From NCBI RefSeq assembly GCF_029952525.1, contig NZ_JASAOF010000001.1, positions 62,001 through 126,000 of the forward strand: DNA of 64,000 nt. Direction: 5' to 3'. Made by a program: the position numbers and the translations under genes. The notes beneath the pieces are model-generated. The model saw nothing but the letters and a program-made list of their open reading frames with translations, was not told the origin of the DNA and did no database searches. The stretch comes from Saccharopolyspora ipomoeae. GTDB lineage: Bacteria; Actinomycetota; Actinomycetes; Mycobacteriales; Pseudonocardiaceae. Positions 41,003-48,947 of this stretch are shown here, one piece after another (within the stretch, counting starts at the first letter, position 1; each line of letters starts with the position of its first letter).

Positions 41003-42130
41003 TCAGGACCCCAGGCACTCGTAGGTCGCGCGCACGTAGTCGCGGGTCTTGGCCGCTCCGACGAGTTCGGCCGCCATCTTGTTCATCGCGTACGCCAGGG
41101 TCGTCCGGCGGTCGAGGTCGTTGACCACCACGGCGCCACCGTGCCCGACCCACCAGCAGATCCGCCCGGACGGCGTGGGCATCAGGTTCGGCGTCGGCAG
41201 CGCGTAACCCATCCCGAACGGGATGCGGTGCCCCAGAACCCGGTCGCGGGAATCGGACTGGACCTCGAAGATCCGCTCGATGACCTGCGGCGACAGGTAA
41301 CGCCTGCCCCCGATCTCGCCACCGTGCGAGATCGGCGACTGCATCCGGGCCACCGAGCGCGCGTTGCCCTGGCCGTTGAACCCGCCTAGCTCGGCGCCCA
41401 GGAACTCCCGCGTGGTCGTCACCTTCATCGACAGCACCGGGTTGAGCAGCGCCCGCTGCCCGAACTCCCCCAGCTCCGGCGCGTGCGGCGGCGACTTGAG
41501 CCGCGCGACCCGGGCGTCCACCGATTCCGGTGCGCCGAGCCAGTAATCGGCCTCCAGCGGCTCGGCGAAGCGGGTGCGCAGCAGCTCCCCGGCGGTGCTC
41601 CCGGTGGCCCGCAGCACGAGTTCGCCGAGCAGGTGGCCGTGGCTGATCGCCTGGTAGCCGGACCCGTCCCCCGGCGCGAACCACGGCTCCTGCGCGGCCA
41701 GCAGCGCGGCCGCCCGGCGCGTGTCGTAGAGGTCCTCGACGGTCATCGTCGCGTCCCAGCCCGGAAGTCCGCTGGTGTGCCCGAGAACGTGCCGGACCAG
41801 CACCCCGGACTTGCCCTTCTCGGCGAACTCCGGCCAGTAGCGCGCCACCGGCGCGTCCAGGTCCAGCTCGCCGGAATCGGCCAGCGACAGCACCACCAGC
41901 GCGAGCATCGTCTTGGTCACCGAGAACGTGTTGACCAGCGTGTCGGACTCCCACGGCACGCCCTCGGAGGCCTCCCCGGCCCACAGGTCCACGACGGTCT
42001 CGCCGTCCTGGATCACGCACAGCGAGGCGCCGCGCTCGTCGCCGTCGGCCAACCGGCGTTCCAGCAGGTCCCGCAGCGGCGCGAACCGGGGTGCGCAGTG
42101 CCCGTTCATCATCGGGGTCCCGTTCATCAT
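41003..42130 (-). CDS. Serine hydrolase of the beta-lactamase/esterase (class C-like) family
   Basis: A 375-residue cytoplasmic-looking hydrolase (no signal peptide). The SVTKTM motif near residue 70 holds the catalytic Ser-x-x-Lys, GYQAISHG the Tyr, and VGHGG near the C-terminus replaces the KTG-like box. It is more likely an esterase of the EstB/LovD class than a beta-lactamase. The start at ATG 42130 overlaps the monooxygenase stop (ATGA). The first 36 bases hold a direct repeat of ATGATGAACGGG, giving four possible start codons. Paired with a monooxygenase, it could cleave an ester product. Confidence 0.85.
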   Translation of the reverse strand: MMNGTPMMNGHCAPRFAPLRDLLERRLADGDERGASLCVIQDGETVVDLWAGEASEGVPWESDTLVNTFSVTKTMLALVVLSLADSGELDLDAPVARYWPEFAEKGKSGVLVRHVLGHTSGLPGWDATMTVEDLYDTRRAAALLAAQEPWFAPGDGSGYQAISHGHLLGELVLRATGSTAGELLRTRFAEPLEADYWLGAPESVDARVARLKSPPHAPELGEFGQRALLNPVLSMKVTTTREFLGAELGGFNGQGNARSVARMQSPISHGGEIGGRRYLSPQVIERIFEVQSDSRDRVLGHRIPFGMGYALPTPNLMPTPSGRICWWVGHGGAVVVNDLDRRTTLAYAMNKMAAELVGAAKTRDYVRATYECLGS

Positions 42131-43440
42131 CGGGCTCGCTTCCTGCCTGCGGCGATCTCGCGGTGCAGATCGCGGACGTATCGGGCGAAGTCGAGCTGGA
42201 TGGTATGCCGCGGCGCGTCGTAGTACTGGCCCAGGTGCTTGCGCTCGTCCTGCGCCATGATCCGCCGCATCCGGTCCGGCTCGGGCAACCGGTACTCGCC
42301 GGTGAGGTGCGCGGCGATGAGCTTGCTCTGCTGCTCGGCGAGGTTGACGATCGTCGGCGAGGCCTGTGCGAGCCCGGCGAAGTAGAGGTTGTCGATGCCC
42401 GGCTTGAGGATGCGCTTGTACAGCGGGAACCGGTGATCGACGTCCGGCTGCAGCGCGTCGTCGTCGAAGAACGGGAAGCTCATCGCGTACCCGGTGGCGA
42501 ACACGATGACGTCGGCCGCGATGCGCGTGCCGTCGGAGCACTCGACCTCGTCGCCGTCGAGCCTGCTGATCGCGGGAACGCAGGTCAAATCGCCGGACCC
42601 GGCCTTGGCGAGGAAGTCGATGCTCACCGAGGGGTGCGCGGACAGCGGCTCGTGGTCGGGTTCGGGCAGGCCGTAGTCGCTCATGGCGCCGACGTTGCTG
42701 CGAATGGCCTTGCGCGCCAGGCGGAGCGCCAGCGGTTTGGGCATCCAGGGCGGCATCATCAGCTTGTCGGCGGGCTTGCCGCCGCGGTACTTCGGCAGCA
42801 CCCACACGCCCCGGCGCGCCGAGACCCACACGTGCTCGGCGATGGAGCGGTGCGAGAGCTCCGAGGCGATGTCCAGCGCCGAGTTGCCCATGCCCACCAC
42901 CACGACCCGCTTGCCGCGCATGTCCACCGGCGAGAACGGGCTGCGGTAGGAGTGGCTGTGCAGGGTCGTCCCGCGGAACTCGCCCGGGTACTGCGGGGTG
43001 CGCGGGCTCCAGTGGTGCCCGTTGGCGACGACCAGCGCGTCGTACTCGCGGGTCTCCCCGCTGCTCAACCGGACTCGCCAGCGCCCGTCGGCGGTGCGCC
43101 CGGCGTGCTCCACGCGGGTGTTGAAGGTGATGGTCTCGCGCAGGCCGAAGTGCTCGACGTAGTCGCGGAAGTACCGGTGGATCAGCGTGTGGTGCGGGAA
43201 GTCCGGCCAGTCCCCGGCGGCCGGGAAGTCCTCGAACTGCAGGCGGGTGGTCGAGGTGTCGATGTGCAGGGACTCGTAGCAGGCGGACCGGCCGTTGGGG
43301 TTGTCGAAGTACCAGTTGCCGCCGACGTCGTCGGATTCCTCGAAGCAGTCGTAGCGGATCCCCGCGTCGCGCAGCCGCTTGGCGGTGGTGAAGCCGGAGC
43401 ACCCGGCCCCGATGATGCAGACCACCGGATCCGAACCCAT
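42127..43440 (-). CDS. Flavin-dependent monooxygenase (class B, FMO/BVMO-like)
   Basis: A 437-residue FAD/NADPH monooxygenase. It has two Rossmann motifs, IIGAGCSGFTTAK near residue 10 and VVVGMGNSALDIA near 175, with the fingerprint FRGTTLHSHSY between them. This fits FxGxxxHxxxY, the FMO form, rather than the Trp-ending Baeyer-Villiger form. DVIVFATGY is the third signature. It adds oxygen to a heteroatom or carbonyl. GAGGAGG lies 6 bases before ATG 43440. It is co-transcribed with the downstream hydrolase and divergent from a TetR gene. Confidence 0.9.
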   Translation of the reverse strand: MGSDPVVCIIGAGCSGFTTAKRLRDAGIRYDCFEESDDVGGNWYFDNPNGRSACYESLHIDTSTTRLQFEDFPAAGDWPDFPHHTLIHRYFRDYVEHFGLRETITFNTRVEHAGRTADGRWRVRLSSGETREYDALVVANGHHWSPRTPQYPGEFRGTTLHSHSYRSPFSPVDMRGKRVVVVGMGNSALDIASELSHRSIAEHVWVSARRGVWVLPKYRGGKPADKLMMPPWMPKPLALRLARKAIRSNVGAMSDYGLPEPDHEPLSAHPSVSIDFLAKAGSGDLTCVPAISRLDGDEVECSDGTRIAADVIVFATGYAMSFPFFDDDALQPDVDHRFPLYKRILKPGIDNLYFAGLAQASPTIVNLAEQQSKLIAAHLTGEYRLPEPDRMRRIMAQDERKHLGQYYDAPRHTIQLDFARYVRDLHREIAAGRKRAR

Positions 43441-43627
43441 CGACAACCTCCTCGTCGCGATGCGATCGCTGATCGCGTCCCGGGTGCGGAGCGGTCCCGG
43501 GCGCGGAGCGCTTCCGATCGACCCCGCGCGGAGCGGTCCCGGAAGACCCCGGCGGCGGGGCGATCGTCGATCGACTCTGCCATTTCGCTGACGCAATGTC
43601 TAGTGAGTGGACGGTAGGGTCGGCCCG

Positions 43628-44248
43628 GTGACGACCCTCCGGCAGCAGCAGAAGCAGCGAACCCGCGGCGCCCTGCTGACCGCCGCCCGGCGGCTGTTCG
43701 TCGAGCGCGGCTACGCGGCGGTCACCGTCGACGACATCACCACCGAGGTCGGTTGCAGCCGCGCGACGTTCTACCTGCACTTCAGCGGGAAGCCGGACGT
43801 GCTGCGACGGATCGGCGCCGAAACGGTGCAGCAGCGCGCGGTCTCGGTCTACGCCGACCTGGACGAGGTGCTGGCCACCGGCTCGCGCGCCGAGTTCGCC
43901 GAGTGGCTGCGCCGCGCGGTGGCCTGGTTCGAGCGCAACCGGGACATCCTGCCGGTGTGGGACGAGGCGGTGGCCCTGGAGCCCTCGTTCCGGCCGATCG
44001 CGACCGAGGCGGTCGCGGAGCTGCCGGCGGCGATGCCGCGCTACCTCGAGCGGTGGGGCGAGGCCCGCTCCGAGGAGGCGCGGCTGCGAGTCGGACTCCT
44101 GGTGACCCAGCTGGAGCGGTTCTTCACCCGCTGGGCCGTGCAGGGCACGTTGGACACCGGTGACACCGATCCCGCGGTGACGTTGACCGACATCTGGTAC
44201 CCGGCGTTGCTACCACCCGAGCACCACCACTCGACCGAGGTCGACTGA
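43628..44248 (+). CDS. TetR-family transcriptional regulator
   Basis: A 206-residue regulator with a clear N-terminal helix-turn-helix: TRGALLTAARRLFVERGYAAV, then DDITTEVGCSRATFYLHFS. I chose GTG 43628, with GTAGGG 8 bases upstream, over GTG 43607, which adds seven unlikely residues. It is divergent from the monooxygenase/hydrolase operon and likely represses it. The 187-base gap contains a GCGGAGCGGTCCCGG direct repeat (43486-43500 and 43528-43542) and CGATCG-containing inverted repeats as possible sites. Confidence 0.86.
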   Translation: MTTLRQQQKQRTRGALLTAARRLFVERGYAAVTVDDITTEVGCSRATFYLHFSGKPDVLRRIGAETVQQRAVSVYADLDEVLATGSRAEFAEWLRRAVAWFERNRDILPVWDEAVALEPSFRPIATEAVAELPAAMPRYLERWGEARSEEARLRVGLLVTQLERFFTRWAVQGTLDTGDTDPAVTLTDIWYPALLPPEHHHSTEVD

Positions 44249-44731
44249 AAAGTCTTTCACATCAATTCGTTTCGCAGAGTGATCGCCTGGACCACCCCAT
44301 CCGGCGATGCCCATTCGCTCGCGTTTTCGAATGGCGTGGGGCATCATTTAGTACATGAGTTCGAAAGCGAGCAACCCCAGGTCCGCACCCCGTCGAACGT
44401 CCACAGTGGCCGGAACGAGCACGCCGGTGATCACGACGAAGACCGCACCGCACCAGGAATCGACGATCCGCCCGTCACTCTCGCGCGGCCCACCGCCGCT
44501 GACCGCATGACACCGCACCGACCTCCGGGCCGGTCGACCGAACATGCCCGCGTGGCTTGCTGTTTGACAACTGCAGAGTGGGAAAGCGGGACCGGAGGCC
44601 CTCTGCGGTCGCCGCGCGGATCCACCGCGTCCGCGCGGCGACCGCCGGGTCCGACGGCGAGGTGCTCAGAACCGAAGGCGGCCCCCGCCACGTGTTCACA
44701 ACGACCCCGACCGATCAACGGAAGAGCCCCC
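44249..44731. other. 483-base gap before the lectin-fusion gene
   Basis: Less GC-rich at its start. It holds a TTGACA at 44564-44569 without a clear -10 partner and a strong hairpin at 44605-44645. A 50-codon Ser/Thr/Pro-rich frame (44355-44510) has no ribosome-binding site. I see no supported gene. Confidence 0.5.
44605..44645. terminator. 16-bp perfect hairpin upstream of the lectin-fusion gene
   Basis: GCGGTCGCCGCGCGGA at 44605-44620 pairs exactly with 44630-44645 around a 9-base loop. It lies 86 bases before the lectin-fusion ATG and 357 bases after the TetR stop. It is probably a terminator for read-through, or a leader structure if the promoter is upstream at about 44564. Confidence 0.5.
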
Positions 44732-46339
44732 ATGCCGATCCCCGCCCCCGACTTCGACCAGATCTTCGTCGACGGTTCCCGCCACGCGCTGTCCGACGGC
44801 GACGGCGCCACCGTCCGGCTGCACCAGGAGACCTCGCTGTGGATGCCCTCGGGCAAGGTCTGCGCCGGTGAGCCGTTCATGTTCGGCTCGGCCGAGGACG
44901 GGGCGTTCGTCCAGGACGTCCCGCCCGGCACCTACCCGGTGGTGCTGGCCGAGGCCCGGTTCGGCGAGGCCGACCAGCCGAGCTGGTACCAGGCGGTGGC
45001 CGCGATCAAGCTCCAGGTCCGCGACGAACCGACCGCGTCCTGGGAGATGGCCGTGGTCGCCGGGCAGGACCCGGCGACGCTGGACGGCGACTCGTTCTTC
45101 GGCTACCCCGTCGACGGCGGCACCGGCGGTTTCGTCGACGCGGGCAACCTCGCGCACTGCGACGACGAGGAGTACATCGACCGCGTCCTGGAATGCCTGG
45201 AGGAACGCGACTTCACCGGCGTCGGCAAGCTCACCGACGACGAGGACCGCACGATCGTCGTCGTGTGCTCCTCCGGCGGAGGCGACGGGCACTACCCGAC
45301 CTGGGTCGGCCGCAACGCCGACGGTGAGATCACCTGCTTCGTCACGGACTTCTTCATCCTCACCGACGACGGCGACGAGGACGACGCGCCCGACGACGGC
45401 GGCACCGGTCCGGACGAGACCGCGCACTGCGCGCTGAACGACCCGGCGCTGAACAATGCGGCGCTGAACGCTTCGGTTCTGGGCGACTACGCACTGGCCG
45501 ACTTCGCCACCGGTCACGAGATGCGCGTCGGCCAGACGCTGCGCCGCGAGTCCCTCACCTCGCCGAACGGCCGCTTCTCGCTGGTGCACCAGGACGACGG
45601 CAACGTCGTGCTCTACGACAACGAGTCGCTGCGCGCGTGGTGGGCCTCGGACACCTGCGGCGCCGACACCGCGTTCTGCGCGCTGCGCGAGACCGACGGG
45701 CTCACCCTGTTCTCCCCGCAGGGCAGGCGGATCTGGCGCAGCGGGGCGACCCGACCGGCCGCCGCGCTCGCGGTGCGCGACGACGGCGACGTCGTCATCA
45801 CCGACGTCGACGGCGAGACCGTCTGGTCCACCGGGAGCGCCTCGGTCGTGCCCTCGGGCCCGGCCGCGATCGGTGACCGGATGCTGCCCGGCGAGACCCT
45901 CGGCCGCCAGTCGCTGACCTCGGAGTCCGGTCGTCACACGCTGACCCACCAGGACGACGGGAACCTGGTGCTCTACAGCAACGAAGGCCGCGGCGCGCTC
46001 TGGGCGTCCGACACCCAGTTCCGCGGGACCGGCCGCTGCAAGCTGCTGGACAGCGGCGACCTCGTCCTCTACGACCGGCGCGGCCGGATCGTGTGGTCCA
46101 CCGGAACCGAGGGCAACCCGGGCGTCGCGCTCACGGTCGGCGACGACGGTGTCGAGCTGCGCAACGCCGACGACGTCGTGGTCTGGAGCGTTCACACCGC
46201 ACCGGGGACGGAGTTCACCTCAGCCATCGCCGCGACGGCGGCGACACCGGTACAGCCCCTCCAGCCGTTGTCGTCGTCGCTTGCCACCGAGATGACCGCG
46301 GCGGTTCCGGCGGTGCCGATGGGTGAGGCCGATGGGTGA
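44732..46339 (+). CDS. DUF4241 protein fused to two bulb-type (mannose-binding) lectin domains
   Basis: A 535-residue protein without signal peptide. Residues about 1-215 match the DUF4241 pattern (GTYPVVLAEARFGE, FGYPVDGGTGGFVD, GDGHYPTWVGRNADGE and VTDFFIL). An acidic linker follows (DDGDEDDAPDDGG), then two beta-prism-II lectin domains with sugar-site motifs QDDGNVVLY near residue 287 and QDDGNLVLY near 407. Such lectins bind mannose in bacteriocins and self/non-self proteins. ATG 44732 follows GGAAGAG. The lack of a signal suggests intracellular action or non-classical export. The role is unknown; a toxin-immunity or carbohydrate-recognition role is speculative. Confidence 0.83.
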   Translation: MPIPAPDFDQIFVDGSRHALSDGDGATVRLHQETSLWMPSGKVCAGEPFMFGSAEDGAFVQDVPPGTYPVVLAEARFGEADQPSWYQAVAAIKLQVRDEPTASWEMAVVAGQDPATLDGDSFFGYPVDGGTGGFVDAGNLAHCDDEEYIDRVLECLEERDFTGVGKLTDDEDRTIVVVCSSGGGDGHYPTWVGRNADGEITCFVTDFFILTDDGDEDDAPDDGGTGPDETAHCALNDPALNNAALNASVLGDYALADFATGHEMRVGQTLRRESLTSPNGRFSLVHQDDGNVVLYDNESLRAWWASDTCGADTAFCALRETDGLTLFSPQGRRIWRSGATRPAAALAVRDDGDVVITDVDGETVWSTGSASVVPSGPAAIGDRMLPGETLGRQSLTSESGRHTLTHQDDGNLVLYSNEGRGALWASDTQFRGTGRCKLLDSGDLVLYDRRGRIVWSTGTEGNPGVALTVGDDGVELRNADDVVVWSVHTAPGTEFTSAIAATAATPVQPLQPLSSSLATEMTAAVPAVPMGEADG

Positions 46340-46399
46340 GGCCGTTCCGGCCGAGCGAGCCCGGAACTGACCGGACGCTCCCGCGAATCCGCCGGGTGA

Positions 46400-47116
46400 T
46401 CAGCTCCCCGCCGTCACGGCCTGGGGCTTCCCGTCCTCCTCGTCGCCGACCTTGTCCTCCCCGCGGCGTCGGAAGAACTGGAAGCCGGGGATGCCGGCGA
46501 TCGCCCGGCGGACGTCGTAGGTGACCTCCAGGAGTTCGTGGATCTCCGGGCCGACCCTGTCGAGCGTGCGCAGGATCGGCAGGATGTCGGACAGGACGTG
46601 CTCGGTGAGCTGCGGGAGCTCGTCGACCAGGCGGATCGCCGCGTCGACCTCGGAGTCGGAGAGCTCGTCGACGAACCGGTCCAGCAGCGGCGCGGCCTTC
46701 TTCGCCGTCGGCGCGTAGACCGCGAGCAGCTCGTCGGCGTCGGCGGAGGTGCGCCGCGCCTGGTCCACGGTCTTCGCCGCGTCGTCGCACACCCCGCTCG
46801 CGCGCCCGACCACCGCTTCGGCCATCGACGAGACGCGACCGGCGTCGGAGACGATCGGCGCCGCCGCGACGGCCACCGCCCGGGCGTCCTGGATCGTGTC
46901 CTGAGCGTCCGCGACGGTGCCGTTGGCGCGCTGCACCAGGTCCTCGACCTGGTCGACGACCGCGGAGATGCGGCCGACGAGCTGCTCCGCGTCACCGAGG
47001 AGCCCGAGGACGCGGGTCGGAGCGGTGGCCACGGCGGTGGCCGATTCGGTCGCCCAGCTCACGGTGGACTTCGCGAGTCCGAGGACGTCAGAGGGCGCGG
47101 GTACGCGGAACAACAT
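46400..47116 (-). CDS. Conserved helical/coiled-coil actinobacterial protein, unknown function
   Basis: A 238-residue protein, almost wholly helical: long heptad regions (VVDQVEDLVQRANGTVADAQ, KTVDQARRTSADADELL) and a conserved end, VDELPQLTEHV, ILRTLDRVGPEIHELLEVTYD and GIPGFQFFRRRGEDK. I recognise the last part from a mycobacterial family sometimes misnamed a ribulose-bisphosphate carboxylase subunit; there is no such activity motif. It has no signal peptide. ATG 47116 is used, with GAAGG just upstream; an upstream GTG is possible. Confidence 0.75.
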   Translation of the reverse strand: MLFRVPAPSDVLGLAKSTVSWATESATAVATAPTRVLGLLGDAEQLVGRISAVVDQVEDLVQRANGTVADAQDTIQDARAVAVAAAPIVSDAGRVSSMAEAVVGRASGVCDDAAKTVDQARRTSADADELLAVYAPTAKKAAPLLDRFVDELSDSEVDAAIRLVDELPQLTEHVLSDILPILRTLDRVGPEIHELLEVTYDVRRAIAGIPGFQFFRRRGEDKVGDEEDGKPQAVTAGS

Positions 47117-47228
47117 GCCCTTCACTGTGCACACCGATTGATCGAATCGCCACCACATCACGGCGCGTCGCCGGTCAGCGCGGAACCGGGCCCGCCGGAC
47201 GCGCCGAGGCCGAGCCCGGCGTTGAGGC

Positions 47229-48311
47229 CTACTCGACGCGGGCTCGGTCGCTGTTCCCGTCCGACAGGAACGACGCCAGCGCACCACCCCGTTCGAGCAC
47301 CTCGGTCCGGTCGCGGCGGGAGAGCCGGTGCAACGGCGCGATGCTCACCGTCCCGTCCGCGCACCGCCAGGTTCCGGCGACGCGCCCGTCCACCAGGACG
47401 ACGCGCTCGCCGGCCACCGACAACCCGCGGTGCTCGTCGTCGATGACGCGGCTGCGATCGTGGTACCCGAGGACCGCGTTGTCGAAGGCCGGCAGGAACC
47501 GCACGGGCGCGGGCACGTCCGGGTCCGGACGCGGCGCGTCGGGCAGGTCCAGCAGCTCGCGACCGCGCTCGTCCCGGAACGACACGAGTTCCTCGCGCAC
47601 CGCCTTGACGGCACCGGGCAGGCCCGCCAGACCCGACCAGGCGCGGATGTCGGCGGTGGCGGCGGGGCCGAACGCCGCGAGGTAGCGACGCACGAGTTCC
47701 CGCCCGGCCTCGTCACCCGGGGACTCCGGCTCGACCTCGTGGCCCAGCCAGGTCGAGATCGGCAGGTAGCGCGCCGCTCCCCCGGTCCGCCACAGTCCGC
47801 GCGGGGGCAGCTGGGCCACCGGGATCAACGCTCCGACCAGCGTCTCCCCCAGAGCGCGAGAGCTGGTTCCGGGCCAGCGCGGGGCCACCGCCCGGCCGAG
47901 GTCGGCCATCGACTGCGGCTCGCCTCCGGCCAGTACCTCCCGGCCCGCCGCCGCGAGCTCGTCGAGGTCTACCCCCGCCAGCTCGCGGCGGTAGACCCCG
48001 AGGACCCGTTGCAGCAGCATCGCCTCGTGGCGCGTTCGCCAGGCCAGCACGTCCGGGGCGGTCAGCAGGTGGATGGTGCGGCGCATCAGGTGCGTCCGCA
48101 CCACCCGCCTCTCGGTCAGCAGCTCCGAGAGCTCCGCCGGGTCGAAGGCGCGCAGCCGGGACCAGAGGCCGACGAAGGGCTCCTGCGGTTCCTGCGCCTG
48201 CAGGCCGCACAGGTGCGCGACGGCGTCGTGCGGCGCGAGTTCGGCGGGTTCGAGCAGCAGTTGCCGGGCCAGGCTCGCGCGGTTGAGCGCCCGGTCGTCG
48301 AGAACCACCAC
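47229..48311 (-). CDS. Winged-helix DNA-binding domain protein (HTH_42/AlkZ-like)
   Basis: A 360-residue protein of the YcaQ/AlkZ-like winged-helix group: HLCGLQAQEPQEPFVGLWSR near residue 33, RTHLMRRTIHLL near 73, DIRAWSGLAGL in the middle and LLPAFDNAVLGYHDRSRV-type RFLPAFDNAVLGYHDR near 275. Related proteins unhook DNA crosslinks (AlkZ) or are uncharacterised. The start at GTG 48311 lies 4 bases after the DinB stop, so the two are co-transcribed. Confidence 0.83.
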   Translation of the reverse strand: MVVLDDRALNRASLARQLLLEPAELAPHDAVAHLCGLQAQEPQEPFVGLWSRLRAFDPAELSELLTERRVVRTHLMRRTIHLLTAPDVLAWRTRHEAMLLQRVLGVYRRELAGVDLDELAAAGREVLAGGEPQSMADLGRAVAPRWPGTSSRALGETLVGALIPVAQLPPRGLWRTGGAARYLPISTWLGHEVEPESPGDEAGRELVRRYLAAFGPAATADIRAWSGLAGLPGAVKAVREELVSFRDERGRELLDLPDAPRPDPDVPAPVRFLPAFDNAVLGYHDRSRVIDDEHRGLSVAGERVVLVDGRVAGTWRCADGTVSIAPLHRLSRRDRTEVLERGGALASFLSDGNSDRARVE

Positions 48312-48315
48312 GCGC

Positions 48316-48885
48316 TCAGGTGGTGGTCCGGCCGTCGATCGACTCGCGGATGATGTCCGCGTGCCCCGCGTGCTGGGCGGTCTCGGAGATCACGTGCAGC
48401 AGCACCCGCCGAGCGCTGAGCACCGTGCCGGGCTCGTTCCAGGGCGCCTCCGGCACCGCGTGCTCGATCAGCAGGTCGGGCAGCGCGGTGACGACCTCCT
48501 CGGTGCGAGCGGCCACCTGCTCGTAGCGCTCCACGATCCCGTCGAGGGCGTCGCCGGGAAGCATCTGGAAGTCGTTGAGCCGATCGGTCATCCACTGCGG
48601 GTACTCCCGCGCGGTGCCGGCCTCGATGTCGGCCCAGGTGACGCCGTCGGGCAGGGAGAAGGACATGGCGGACTGGCCTTCCAGCACGAACCCCATCCAC
48701 GCCTCCTCGGTGCTGGCGACGTGCTTGACGATGCCGCCCAGGCACAACCCGCTGCGGGTCGGGCGTTCGCCCAGCTGTTCGTCGGTGAGGCCGCGCACGG
48801 TGGTGAGCACCTGTTCGCGCGCGGTGGCCAGCTCGGCGAGCAGATCGCGCTTTTCGATTTCGAGTGCTTTCTCAGCAGTGGTCAT
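48316..48885 (-). CDS. DinB-family (DUF664-like) protein
   Basis: A 189-residue four-helix-bundle protein. LCLGGIVKHVASTEEAWMG near residues 47-65 and LHVISETAQHAGHADIIRE near 163-181 contribute the three metal-binding histidines of the DinB/YfiT/mycothiol-transferase fold. It may act as a thiol-dependent S-transferase. ATG 48885 is divergent from the WYL regulator gene with a 10-bp inverted repeat between, so it is likely controlled by it. Confidence 0.87.
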   Translation of the reverse strand: MTTAEKALEIEKRDLLAELATAREQVLTTVRGLTDEQLGERPTRSGLCLGGIVKHVASTEEAWMGFVLEGQSAMSFSLPDGVTWADIEAGTAREYPQWMTDRLNDFQMLPGDALDGIVERYEQVAARTEEVVTALPDLLIEHAVPEAPWNEPGTVLSARRVLLHVISETAQHAGHADIIRESIDGRTTT

Positions 48886-48900
48886 AACGGCAGGATGGCA

Positions 48901-48931
48901 CCGGTAGCGGTCAGGATGTGTCCGCTACCGG
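48901..48931. promoter_or_regulatory. Inverted-repeat operator between DinB and WYL-regulator genes
   Basis: CCGGTAGCGG at 48901-48910 and its exact complement CCGCTACCGG at 48922-48931, 11 bases apart. It lies 15 to 45 bases from the two divergent start codons, a natural site for the WYL regulator. Confidence 0.65.
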
Positions 48932-48947
48932 GTGCACGATGGGGTTC

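Noticed and set aside
41003-42130. Serine hydrolase as an antibiotic-resistance beta-lactamase
   Set aside because: It has no signal peptide, carries a VGHGG-like end motif of esterases and is coupled to a monooxygenase.
43486-43542. GCGGAGCGGTCCCGG direct repeats as a mobile element or CRISPR-like array
   Set aside because: Only two full copies and one partial of 8 bases, irregular spacing, no adjacent cas or transposase genes; best seen as promoter-region repetition.
44355-44510. 50-codon Ser/Thr/Pro-rich frame in the gap before the lectin fusion
   Set aside because: No ribosome-binding site, low-complexity product and weak third-position bias; more likely non-coding.
46400-47116. Annotation as ribulose-bisphosphate carboxylase large subunit
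   Set aside because: Relatives sometimes carry this name, but the protein is a helical coiled coil with none of the RuBisCO barrel or lysine motifs.
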